Source: Paraburkholderia hiiakae (lineage in GTDB: Bacteria; Pseudomonadota; Gammaproteobacteria; Burkholderiales; Burkholderiaceae). From it: 64,000 nt of DNA. The notes under the pieces are model-generated. The model worked only from the letters and a program-made list of their open reading frames with translations. It was not told the DNA's origin and made no database searches. Position numbers and translations under genes: made by a program. This document shows, piece after piece, positions 9,725 through 17,882 of the stretch; the first letter of the stretch is position 1; each line of letters opens with the position of its first letter. Where the stretch lies: the NCBI RefSeq assembly GCF_904848665.1, contig NZ_CAJHCQ010000009.1, forward strand, positions 62,001 through 126,000, written 5' to 3'.

Positions 9725-11452
9725 ATGACCCGCTCCACCCGCAAGCCCTTGCGCAGTCAGGCCTGGTTCGGCAAAGCCGACAAGGACGGCTTTATCCACC
9801 GCTCGTGGATGAAGAATCAGGGCATCCCTCACGACGCGTTCGACGGCCGCCCCGTCATCGGCATTTGCAATACGTGGTCGGAACTCACGCCGTGCAACGC
9901 GCATTTTCGCGAACTCGCGGAGTACGTGAAGAAAGGGGTGTACGAGGCTGGCGGCTTGCCGCTCGAATTTCCCGTGATGTCGCTAGGCGAATCGAACCTG
10001 CGGCCCACCGCGATGCTGTTTCGCAACCTCGCTTCGATGGACGTCGAGGAGTCGATTCGCGGCAATCCGATCGACGGCACGATTTTGCTCGTCGGCTGCG
10101 ACAAGACCACGCCTGCCTTGCTGATGGGTGCAGCGTCGTGCAACTTGCCCGCGCTCGCCGTTTCGGGCGGCCCGATGCTCAACGGACGTTTCCGGGGCCA
10201 TGAAATCGGCTCGGGCACGGGTGTGTGGCAAATGTCTGAGGAAGTGCGCGCGGGGACGATGTCGCAGGCCGAATTCATCGAGGCGGAGTCGTGCATGAAC
10301 CGCTCGCGCGGCCACTGCATGACCATGGGCACCGCGTCCACGATGGCCTCGATGGTCGAATCGCTGGGTATGGGGCTGCCGCACAACGCGGCCATACCCG
10401 CTGTCGATGCGCGTCGCCAGGTGCTCGCGCAACTCGCCGGGCGGCGCATCGTCGAGATGGTGCGCGAAGATCTCACGATGTCGAAGATTCTCACCCGCGC
10501 TGCATTCGAAAATGCGATCCGCACCAACGCGGCCATCGGCGGCTCGACCAATGCCGTCGTGCATCTGATCGCGCTCGCGCGGCGCATTGGCGTGCCGCTT
10601 ACGCTCGATGACTGGGAACTCGGCTCAGACATACCGTGCCTCGTGAATCTGCAGCCTTCAGGCCACTATCTGATGGAAGATTTTTATTACGCGGGCGGTT
10701 TGCCAGTGGTGCTTCGGCAACTCGGCGAGCAAGGGTTGCTGCATCGGGACGCGTTGACCGTCAACGGTAAAACCATCTGGGAAAACGTGGCCGACGCGCC
10801 GAACTACAACGCCGAAGTCATTACCTCGTTTGCACAGCCGTTCAAGCCCAAAGCGGGTATCGCCGTGCTCAAGGGCAATCTCGCGCCCGACGGCGCGGTC
10901 ATCAAGCCTTCCGCCGCCACGCCGGCGCTGTTGCGTCATCGCGGCCGCGCGGTGGTGTTCGAGAATGTCGAGGAACTGCACGCGAAGGTCGACGACGCAT
11001 CGCTCGATATCGACGAACATTGCGTCATGGTGCTCAAGGGCGCCGGGCCCAAGGGCTACCCGGGTTTCGCCGAGGTCGGCAACATGCCGCTACCGAAGAA
11101 GGTGCTGCAAAAGGGCATTACCGACATGGTGCGCATTTCGGATGGCCGCATGAGCGGCACGGCGTATGGCGCTGTCGTGCTGCACGTGTCGCCCGAAGCG
11201 GCTGCGGGCGGACCGCTCGCGCTCGTGCGCACGGGCGACATGATCGAGCTGGACGTCGCGGCGCGGCGCCTGCATCTGGAAGTCTCCGACGAGGAACTCG
11301 CGCGCCGCAAGGCTGAGTGGAAGGCCCCCGAGCTGCCCGAGCGCGGCTATTACCGGCTTTACGTCGAACACGTGCTGCAGGCCGACAAGGGCGCCGACCT
11401 GGACTTTCTTGTCGGCGCGAGCGGTGCGGCCGTGCCTCGCGACTCCCACTGA
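9725..11452 (+). CDS. L-arabonate dehydratase (IlvD/Edd family)
   Basis: A 575-residue dehydratase of the IlvD/Edd family, closest in appearance to L-arabonate dehydratases, which convert L-arabonate to 2-keto-3-deoxy-L-arabonate. The [2Fe-2S] ligands are expected at Cys57, Cys125 and Cys198, each offset by two from those described for the Rhizobium enzyme. Lys127 in GCDKTT is the residue usually carbamylated. The ATG at 9725 follows AGGAGA; an upstream in-frame start at 9698 is less likely. A KDA dehydratase homologue follows after 17 nt, which supports the arabonate assignment over dihydroxy-acid or other sugar-acid substrates. Confidence 0.85.
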   Translation: MTRSTRKPLRSQAWFGKADKDGFIHRSWMKNQGIPHDAFDGRPVIGICNTWSELTPCNAHFRELAEYVKKGVYEAGGLPLEFPVMSLGESNLRPTAMLFRNLASMDVEESIRGNPIDGTILLVGCDKTTPALLMGAASCNLPALAVSGGPMLNGRFRGHEIGSGTGVWQMSEEVRAGTMSQAEFIEAESCMNRSRGHCMTMGTASTMASMVESLGMGLPHNAAIPAVDARRQVLAQLAGRRIVEMVREDLTMSKILTRAAFENAIRTNAAIGGSTNAVVHLIALARRIGVPLTLDDWELGSDIPCLVNLQPSGHYLMEDFYYAGGLPVVLRQLGEQGLLHRDALTVNGKTIWENVADAPNYNAEVITSFAQPFKPKAGIAVLKGNLAPDGAVIKPSAATPALLRHRGRAVVFENVEELHAKVDDASLDIDEHCVMVLKGAGPKGYPGFAEVGNMPLPKKVLQKGITDMVRISDGRMSGTAYGAVVLHVSPEAAAGGPLALVRTGDMIELDVAARRLHLEVSDEELARRKAEWKAPELPERGYYRLYVEHVLQADKGADLDFLVGASGAAVPRDSH

Positions 11453-11469
11453 TCGTATCGGAGGACGTG

Positions 11470-12393
11470 ATGACAGCGCCTGCCAAAGCCGCCGGCGCAA
11501 TTGCCGGCATCTACCCCATCCTCTACGCGTTCTTCGATCGCCATAACCGCCTCGACCGCGCTGCCATGCGCCGCCAGGTCGAAGCGGCCGTGCGCGGCGG
11601 CGCGCCGGGCATTGCGGTGCTCGGGCTCGCGACCGAGGTCAACAAGCTTTCGCGAGCCGAACGCGAGCAGGTGATCGACTGGGCGCAGGAGGACAGCGGC
11701 GGCGTGCTGCCGCTTGCCGTCACGGTGAGCGGTCCCACGATTGCGGCGCAGCGCGAATTCGCGCAACACGCCATTGAACGCGGCGCGGCGTGGCTGATCC
11801 TCCAGCCGCCCGCGCGCGCGCCGGGCGAGCCCGCGCAACCCGAATCGTTCTATTTCGACTTCTTTGCTGGCGTGATGGCGGGGCTGGACGTAACGGTCGG
11901 CATTCAGAACGCGCCGGAGTATCTGGGCGTCGGACTCTCGCCAGGCGGTTTGCGCACGCTTGCCGCGCAATGCCCGAACTTTCGTGTGCTCAAGGGCGAA
12001 GGCCCTGCGGTGATGATTGCCGAAACGATCGCGCAGATCGGCGACCGGATGCCCGTGCTCAACGGCCGCGGCGGCATGGAATTGCTCGACAACCTGCGCG
12101 CCGGCTGCGCGGGTATGATCGTCGCGCCCGATTGTTTCGACTGGCAGCAGCAGATTTACGCGGCGTTCTGCTCAGGCGATATCGAGCGCGCGCAAGCGCT
12201 GTACCAGCAGGTGCTGCCTGCCGTCGTCTTCGTCATGCAGTCGCTCGATACGCTGATTTGCTACGGCAAGCGCATTGCGGCGTGGCGCATGGGCATCGAC
12301 GTCGAGTACGAGCGCGACGTCAAGCTGGCGGCGAGCCGCTTCGGCCTGGAAGCCGCCCGCCGATTCGCGCGGCAACTGGGTCCGCTTGCGTGA
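11470..12393 (+). CDS. L-2-keto-3-deoxyarabonate dehydratase-like DHDPS-family enzyme
   Basis: A 307-residue member of the dihydrodipicolinate synthase/N-acetylneuraminate lyase family. Lys175 in FRVLKGEGP is the Schiff-base lysine and Tyr151 in NAPEYLG the catalytic tyrosine. Placed directly after an arabonate dehydratase, it most likely dehydrates L-2-keto-3-deoxyarabonate to alpha-ketoglutarate semialdehyde in the non-phosphorylative L-arabinose pathway. The ATG at 11470 is preceded by CGGAGGACGTG. An aldolase role on a related ketoacid cannot be excluded from sequence alone. Arabinose dehydrogenase, lactonase and semialdehyde dehydrogenase genes are not adjacent. Confidence 0.8.
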   Translation: MTAPAKAAGAIAGIYPILYAFFDRHNRLDRAAMRRQVEAAVRGGAPGIAVLGLATEVNKLSRAEREQVIDWAQEDSGGVLPLAVTVSGPTIAAQREFAQHAIERGAAWLILQPPARAPGEPAQPESFYFDFFAGVMAGLDVTVGIQNAPEYLGVGLSPGGLRTLAAQCPNFRVLKGEGPAVMIAETIAQIGDRMPVLNGRGGMELLDNLRAGCAGMIVAPDCFDWQQQIYAAFCSGDIERAQALYQQVLPAVVFVMQSLDTLICYGKRIAAWRMGIDVEYERDVKLAASRFGLEAARRFARQLGPLA

Positions 12394-13215
12394 TCACCGC
12401 GCATGCAGATGCGGCACGCCCTCGCTCGTCGCGACCTTGAGCTGGTGCAGCGCCCGGTGCGCCTTGTTCAACTGTGCCTGCGCGGCGATGCGCTGCGCCT
12501 CCAGCAGCGCGACTTCCTTGCGCACCTGATGCTGGCGGCCCGTCGCCGTCTGCTCCTGTTCCGCGTGGCGCTGCAAGTCCACGCGCAGGCGTTCGGCCTG
12601 GGCTTCCGACTCCTCGATCTGCCGCGTGAGCTCCACGTTTTGCGCGACGAGCTGCACACGGCGCGTTTCGCCGTCGGCGAGGCGCGTGGCTTGCTCCTGC
12701 ATGAGGTGAAACGCCGAGCCGGCAGCGTCGAGGTCGTTGGCTTTCAGCGCGCGCCACAGTACGCTTTCCTGATGTAGCGCGACGAAGTAGCCGAGCGTGG
12801 ACGGATGGAAGAAGAGGCTGACCGTATAGGCGAAGCAGCGATAGACGCGGAACGTCATGAACTCGTCGGCGGCGTGGAGCGCTTCGAACGCGGCGCCGTC
12901 GGCGATCTGCACCGGGCGGCCGTTCAGGTGCGCGGGCATGACCGGCACCGGATGAAGCGTGGAGACCGGTCGAGGTCCGCCGGCGCCCTCGGGCGGCATG
13001 GCCGCGCCCGCGGCCGGCTCCCCGCGCGACTCGATCTCGATACTGGTCTCAGGCGGCGTAACTGCGGAATCGGCGGAATCGGCTGCGGATTGCGGGGCGC
13101 GGCTAGCGGCTTCGCTTGCGACGGCGCGTTGCGTGGCGGCATCATGGGCCACGGCAAGGATTCGGGATGGTGCGCCAGAGAGCGCGGTGTTACGGCGGTT
13201 CAGAATGGATTTCAC
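12394..13215 (-). CDS. DUF2968 domain protein with C-terminal coiled coil
   Basis: A 273-residue protein of the Burkholderia-associated DUF2968 family, function unknown. A GTG start at 13215 follows GGGGGAA at good spacing and is preferred over an ATG at 13296 without such a site. The first 100 residues are Ala/Ser/Pro/Glu-rich and low in complexity. Residues around 115-175 carry the domain core (NGRPVQIADGAAFEALHAADEF and a following aromatic-rich stretch). About residues 180-265 form a long Gln/Glu/Arg-rich coiled coil. The stop codon abuts the convergent KDA-dehydratase gene. It lies 129 nt after a small unknown gene on the same strand. Confidence 0.75.
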   Translation of the reverse strand: MKSILNRRNTALSGAPSRILAVAHDAATQRAVASEAASRAPQSAADSADSAVTPPETSIEIESRGEPAAGAAMPPEGAGGPRPVSTLHPVPVMPAHLNGRPVQIADGAAFEALHAADEFMTFRVYRCFAYTVSLFFHPSTLGYFVALHQESVLWRALKANDLDAAGSAFHLMQEQATRLADGETRRVQLVAQNVELTRQIEESEAQAERLRVDLQRHAEQEQTATGRQHQVRKEVALLEAQRIAAQAQLNKAHRALHQLKVATSEGVPHLHAR

Positions 13216-13344
13216 GGCGGTTCCCCCAGTTTGGCGCGCCAAAAAAAGGCGCTCCGCGCGCGGCAGCGTGGCACACAGGCGCCAGCGCGCAGGCAAATGG
13301 GGCGGGCGATGCGGGTAGGGCGCCGTCCGCTCCGGGTTCGCGTA

Positions 13345-13665
13345 CTAGTGAAGCAGGCGAGGCCGGCGTGCAATATCGTCGAAGAGCGCACGGCCGGGTT
13401 CAAGCGCGAAAAGCCAGGTTTCGTCATAGCCGCTCAGGGTGTCGAGCGCATCGCGCAGGCGCTCGATGACTACGGCGGGAATTTCCACGGACGCCTGGGT
13501 GGCGCCGGAAAGCCGTGCGATGCTGGCGTGCTGCACCAGTTCGTCGGCGGCTTCGGCCACGTCGGCTGCGAAGATGAGATGGTTGTTCAACAATTCGACG
13601 AGGCCCGGCGACGACGTGACATCTTCGACGTTGAGCTGCAGCGAAAGAAAGGTGGCTTTGTTCAT
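13345..13665 (-). CDS. Hypothetical protein, 106 residues
   Basis: I do not recognise this protein. The 106-residue reading starts at an ATG at 13665 after a GAGGGATCCGAGA stretch. It has balanced composition, with hydrophobic helical segments such as PGLVELLNNHLIFAADVAEAADELVQ and VIERLRDALDTLSGYD, and no signal peptide, membrane helix or cysteine motif. Codon usage is strongly G/C-biased at third positions like neighbouring real genes. It is 129 nt upstream of the DUF2968 gene on the same strand and may share its promoter. An in-frame ATG at 13686 would add seven residues. Confidence 0.6.
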   Translation of the reverse strand: MNKATFLSLQLNVEDVTSSPGLVELLNNHLIFAADVAEAADELVQHASIARLSGATQASVEIPAVVIERLRDALDTLSGYDETWLFALEPGRALFDDIARRPRLLH

Positions 13666-13954
13666 TCTCGGATCCCTCAGGGCCATGGGACTGCAGCGAG
13701 AGGCCTTTCATCTGATTATCGGGTGACGCGTGAACCAGTATAGGCGTTGACCCGCGCGAACGCTGGCCGGGCGAGCATGCCCGCCAAAAAAGGCGGTCGG
13801 AGCATGAACGATATAATGGGGGACGTTCGCCATTTCCGGCTTTGCTTCGACTTAATTCGCGCGGAAAGTGGCGCGCAAGCGAACGCCTGCGGCCCGCCGC
13901 GCATTCCCTATGCGTATTTTTTTCATACGCGAGGACCAAGCGAGGAACAGCAAG

Positions 13955-14683
13955 ATGAATCGACAACGGCGAAACCCGGGCGCGTATGCGGCGCTGGCCG
14001 CCCTCACGCTCGTCTGCAGCGCCTGTAGCAGCACCTTCACACCCTGGGCGGAGTCCCCGAGCGCGCCCCCTATGTCCACGAGCGGCGTGCCTGCGGGCTA
14101 CTACCGCGTCAATCCGGGCGACACGCTCTCGCGCGTCGCCGGGGCCTTCGGTCAGCGTCCGCAGGACCTCGCGAGCTGGAACCAGCTGCCTTCGGCCAAC
14201 GCCCAGATCCTGCCAGGCCAGGTGCTGCGCGTCGCACCCCCACCCAACTATCCAGCGGCCACGCCACCGGGGCAGGCGCAGATGCCGGGCGCGCCCGCCG
14301 CCGCCGGCGTTGCCATACCCGCGCCCGTTGCGCCCACCATCGCGCTCGCGTGGCCCGCACGCGGACCGATCCTGCAGCGCTTCGTGCCGGGCAAGTCCAC
14401 CGGCATCGTGATCGGCGGGACGCCCGGCGAGGAGGTCAAGGCCGCTGCTGCTGGCCGGGTGGTCTACGCGGGCACGGGTATCGAGGCCTACGGGCCGCTC
14501 GTGATCATCAAGCACAACGACCAGGTCGTGACGGCCTATGGCCGCAACGGCAAGCTGCTCGTGAAGGAAGACGACGCTGTCTCGCAAGGCCAGCCGATTG
14601 CGGAAATGGGCGCCGGCGGCGTTCAGTTCGAAGTCCGTAGCGACGGCAAGCCCGTCGATCCGCTGCCGCTGCTCGCGCACTAG
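13955..14683 (+). CDS. LysM/M23 lipoprotein, degenerate LytM amidase-activator type
   Basis: A 242-residue envelope protein with a signal peptide ending in LTLVCSAC, where Cys24 is the likely lipidated residue. A LysM peptidoglycan-binding domain spans about 48-93, then a Pro/Ala linker, then a LytM/M23 fold from about 145. The zinc ligands of active M23 peptidases are absent: the first His-x3-Asp becomes KSTGIVI, the YxH site is YGRN, and the final HLH is GVQ. This matches NlpD/EnvC-like activators of N-acetylmuramoyl-L-alanine amidases. A GAGGAACAG site precedes the ATG. It is not in the usual nlpD-rpoS context, so it is probably a paralogue. A TATAAT lies at 13812-13817 without a clear -35. 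Confidence 0.82.
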   Translation: MNRQRRNPGAYAALAALTLVCSACSSTFTPWAESPSAPPMSTSGVPAGYYRVNPGDTLSRVAGAFGQRPQDLASWNQLPSANAQILPGQVLRVAPPPNYPAATPPGQAQMPGAPAAAGVAIPAPVAPTIALAWPARGPILQRFVPGKSTGIVIGGTPGEEVKAAAAGRVVYAGTGIEAYGPLVIIKHNDQVVTAYGRNGKLLVKEDDAVSQGQPIAEMGAGGVQFEVRSDGKPVDPLPLLAH

Positions 14684-14836
14684 CCACCGCGGGAGCGCGC
14701 GGGGCGAGCGCCCCGGCATTGCGCTCGGCCGCTGTTTGAAAATACACTCGATGGTTCTCACGCCGCGCAGCGCGTGCCCGACAAGGCGCGCGCACGTCCG
14801 TCCCGCGCGTGCTTTAACCACGAGGATTTCATAGCA

Positions 14837-15841
14837 ATGATCGACCTGCGCAGCGACACCGTCACCCGTCCGAGCGAAGCCATGCTCGCCGCCATGACCC
14901 GCGCCGAAACCGGCGACGACGTGTGGGGCGACGACCCGACCGTGCTGCGCCTGCAGGCGCGCGTGGCGCAAGAGGCGGGCAAGGAGGCGGGGCTATTTTT
15001 CCCGAGCGGCACGCAGAGCAATCTAGCCGCGCTGATGGCGCATTGCGCGCGCGGCGACGAGTACATCGTCGGCCAGGCGGCGCACACCTATAAGTACGAG
15101 GGCGGCGGCGCGGCCGTGCTGGGCAGCATCCAGCCGCAGCCGCTCGACAATGCCGAAGACGGTTCGATCCCGCTCGAGCGTATCGCCGCCGCGATCAAGC
15201 CGTTTGACGACCACTTCGCGCGCACGCGCCTGCTCGCGCTCGAAAACACCATCGGCGGCAAGGTGCTGCCGGCGGAGTACGTCGCGAAGGCCACGCAGCT
15301 CGCGCATGAGCGCGGGCTCGCCACGCACCTCGACGGCGCACGCGTGTACAACGCGGCGGTCGCCTCCGGCCAGCCGCTCGAGGCGCTCACGGCGGGCTTC
15401 GATTCGGTGTCGATCTGCTTTTCGAAGGGCCTGGGCACGCCGGTGGGGTCGGTGCTGGCGGGCAGCCGCGCGCTCATCGACGCCGCGCATCGCTGGCGCA
15501 AAGTGCTGGGCGGCGGCATGCGCCAGTCGGGGGTGCTCGCGGCCGCCTGCCTTTACGCGCTCGATCACAACGTCGCGCGTCTTGCCGACGACCATGCGAA
15601 CGCCGCGCGTCTCGCCGCCGGTCTCGCGCAGATCGATCAGGTGAAGGTGATGTCGCAGGCCACCAACATGGTGTTCGTGCAGTTCCCGCAGGAACACTGC
15701 GCGCCGCTGGAGGCGTATCTCAAGGAGCGCGGCATCCTCACGCAGATGCTGTACGCGTCGCGCTTCGTTACGCACCTCGACGTGACGGCGGCCGATATCG
15801 ATACGTTCGTGGCGGCGGTGAAGGGTTACTTCGCGCGCTGA
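14837..15841 (+). CDS. ltaE: Low-specificity L-threonine aldolase
   Basis: A 334-residue PLP enzyme that cleaves L-threonine or L-allo-threonine to glycine and acetaldehyde. Lys197 in CFSKGLGTPVGS is the PLP-binding lysine, at the same position as in the E. coli enzyme. His83 (AAHTYKYE) stacks on the cofactor ring, and the Asp of HLDGAR (residue 167) contacts the pyridine nitrogen. The ATG at 14837 begins the family sequence IDLRSDTVTRP; a 21-codon in-frame extension upstream is ignored. It stands alone between the LysM lipoprotein and a convergent MFS gene. Confidence 0.93.
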   Translation: MIDLRSDTVTRPSEAMLAAMTRAETGDDVWGDDPTVLRLQARVAQEAGKEAGLFFPSGTQSNLAALMAHCARGDEYIVGQAAHTYKYEGGGAAVLGSIQPQPLDNAEDGSIPLERIAAAIKPFDDHFARTRLLALENTIGGKVLPAEYVAKATQLAHERGLATHLDGARVYNAAVASGQPLEALTAGFDSVSICFSKGLGTPVGSVLAGSRALIDAAHRWRKVLGGGMRQSGVLAAACLYALDHNVARLADDHANAARLAAGLAQIDQVKVMSQATNMVFVQFPQEHCAPLEAYLKERGILTQMLYASRFVTHLDVTAADIDTFVAAVKGYFAR

Positions 15842-15906
15842 GCCGATAGATGGGCTGGCAAAGGCGCGCTTCTCCAGCGCGCCTTTGCCTCAGACCTTAG
15901 ACGCTC

Positions 15907-15930
15907 GCATTACCGCATTACCGCATTACC
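15907..15930. repeat. 8-bp tandem repeat across the MFS stop codon
   Basis: GCATTACC is repeated three times in perfect tandem. The unit covers the TAA stop codon of the MFS gene on the minus strand (15926-15928). Because 8 is not a multiple of 3, loss or gain of one unit would change the reading frame at the C-terminus. Confidence 0.85.
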
Positions 15931-17278
15931 CGCGCTCCACTGCCCGGTGCGACGGCGCGAAGAGCCGCAGCCCGCTCGCAATGGCCGCTGCGCCCGCAAA
16001 GGCGCAGCCAAGGCCCAACGCGAGCGTCGGGCCGTGCCGGCCCACGATCCCGAAGCACAGCGCGACCAACGCCGCGCCCGTGGTTTGCCCGAGCAGACGC
16101 GAGACGGCGATGGTGCCGCTCGCGCCGCCGCTGCGCTCGGGCGGCGCGCTCGCCATGATCGCCCGCAGGTTGGGCGACTGGAAAAAGCCAAAACCCGCGC
16201 CGCAGATCGACATGCGCACGACGATGTCCGTCACCGCGGGGTGCGCGGGCAGGAGCGCGAGCGATGCCATGCCCGCCGAGAGGATGGCGAGGCCGATCGC
16301 GCCGAGCAGTCCTGGCGGATAACGGTCGGAGAGGCGTCCTGCAATAGGCGCCGCGGCGGCCACGACCACGGGCCAGGGCGTCATCAGGAAGCCGGTCTCC
16401 ACCTGGCTGCGCATCAGCACGGTTTCGAAATAGAACGGCAGCGAAACGAACGCGAGGCCCTGGGCCGCGAACGAGCAGATCGCGGTGACCGACGAAAGCG
16501 CGAATACCGGCCGGCGAAACAGATCCACTGGCAGCATGGGCGCGGGATGTCCGGCTTCGCGTCGGATCAGCAGCGCGCCGAATACCAGCGCCACGACCGC
16601 CGCAATGCCGACTTCCAGGCCGCTCGCGCGCTGCGCGGCCTCGCCGAGCGCGAAGATCAGCGCCGCGAAGGTGATCACGTTGAGCACCGCCGCGACGGGA
16701 TCGAAAGCGTGCTTGCCGCGCGCCGTCTCCGGCAGCGCGGGCAGCGCGAACACGAGCGCGAGCACGCCGAGCGGCACGTTGATCGCGAAGAGCCACGGCC
16801 AGGTGCCCGCCGAGAGGATCAGCGAGGCCATGGTCGGGCCCACGGCGAATGAAACGCCCACGATCAGCGCATTCGTGCCGAGCCCGCGCCCTAACCGGTG
16901 CGGCGGGTAAAGAAACCGGATCAGCGCGGTGTTCACGCTCATGATGGCGCTCGCACCCAGCCCCTGCAGCACGCGCGCGCCGGCGAGCGCGGTGAGCGTG
17001 GGCGCGAGCGCGCAGGCGAGTGAGGCGACCGTAAAGATCGCCAGGCCGCTGATATAGATACGCCGGTGGCCGATGATGTCGCCGAGCGCCGCGAGCGGCA
17101 GCAACGTGGCGACCATCGCGAGCTGGTAAGCGTTGATGATCCACACCGAGGCGGCGGGGGCCGCGTGCAGGTCGGTCGCGATGGCGGGCAGCGCGGTGTT
17201 GGCGATGGCAGTGTCGAGCGTCGCGAGCGCGACGGCGAGCATCACCGCGGCCATGGCGCGGCGGCTCTTCGCGGACAT
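15926..17278 (-). CDS. MFS transporter, DHA2-like drug exporter family
   Basis: A 450-residue integral inner-membrane protein. It opens with the DHA2-type helix LATLDTAIANTALPAIATDL, followed by the motif LGDIIGHRRIY between helices 2 and 3 and many further hydrophobic helices, consistent with 14 or nearly so. It should export small molecules by proton antiport; the substrate is unknown. The ATG at 17278 begins MSAKSRRAM just before the first helix. The long reading upstream of it is not membrane-protein-like and is ignored. A short inverted repeat at 17488-17510 lies upstream. The stop codon is inside an 8-bp tandem repeat. Confidence 0.87.
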   Translation of the reverse strand: MSAKSRRAMAAVMLAVALATLDTAIANTALPAIATDLHAAPAASVWIINAYQLAMVATLLPLAALGDIIGHRRIYISGLAIFTVASLACALAPTLTALAGARVLQGLGASAIMSVNTALIRFLYPPHRLGRGLGTNALIVGVSFAVGPTMASLILSAGTWPWLFAINVPLGVLALVFALPALPETARGKHAFDPVAAVLNVITFAALIFALGEAAQRASGLEVGIAAVVALVFGALLIRREAGHPAPMLPVDLFRRPVFALSSVTAICSFAAQGLAFVSLPFYFETVLMRSQVETGFLMTPWPVVVAAAAPIAGRLSDRYPPGLLGAIGLAILSAGMASLALLPAHPAVTDIVVRMSICGAGFGFFQSPNLRAIMASAPPERSGGASGTIAVSRLLGQTTGAALVALCFGIVGRHGPTLALGLGCAFAGAAAIASGLRLFAPSHRAVERG

Positions 17279-17882
17279 GGGCGCGTCGGGGGGCTCGGTA
17301 TGGCCGGTATTGCGGGTTTCGCGCGCCGCGGAAAAGGTTTCGGACAAGACAGTCTCGGGCGGATGGACGATGAAGGCTGCGGCGCGGGCCGCACGGACGA
17401 ATTTTGGGATTGTTACAGAGCCCGCCCGGTTTTGCAGGGGACGCTTCAAACCGTGGGGTGACTGTAAGGCTTTGGGTCGCGCGCAATCGCTATCGAATGT
17501 CGTTATAGCGCAACTAACCGCCGAGCCCGTCACGCGCACACGTGCCGCCGCGCTGCGCGCGCGGAACCGGCCGCATGGCAAGGGATCGAGGCGACCAGCA
17601 GGTTCCGTATGCCGGGCGACCGTGTTCCGCGCCCGGTTGGCGCGCCGCCGCACGCCATTTGAAAATGCACTACTCTGCAAATTGATCTGCGCTCGCTGGC
17701 GAGCGGTGCCGGCCTTTCGCGCCGCGACGCCGATGCGTCATCGTCCCGTTCCGCCACGCGCGGCGCAGGCCCAGAACAACCGCGCGTCTTGCACCATTTT
17801 GGGACGCTCTGCTTCTTCCGGCGCTATGCGTGGGATTGCACTCAGCGCCGAAGCGCCAAGTGCACTCGACAGGAGTTCGTCG
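17279..17882. other. Divergent intergenic region between the MFS exporter and glgP
   Basis: About 600 bases without a supported gene; long open readings here are shadows. One inverted repeat stands out: CGCTAT (17488-17493) and ATAGCG (17505-17510) separated by 11 bases, flanked by an AT-richer stretch, which could be an operator for the exporter. No consensus sigma-70 promoter is clear on either strand. A ribosome binding site, CAGGAG, precedes glgP. Confidence 0.5.
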
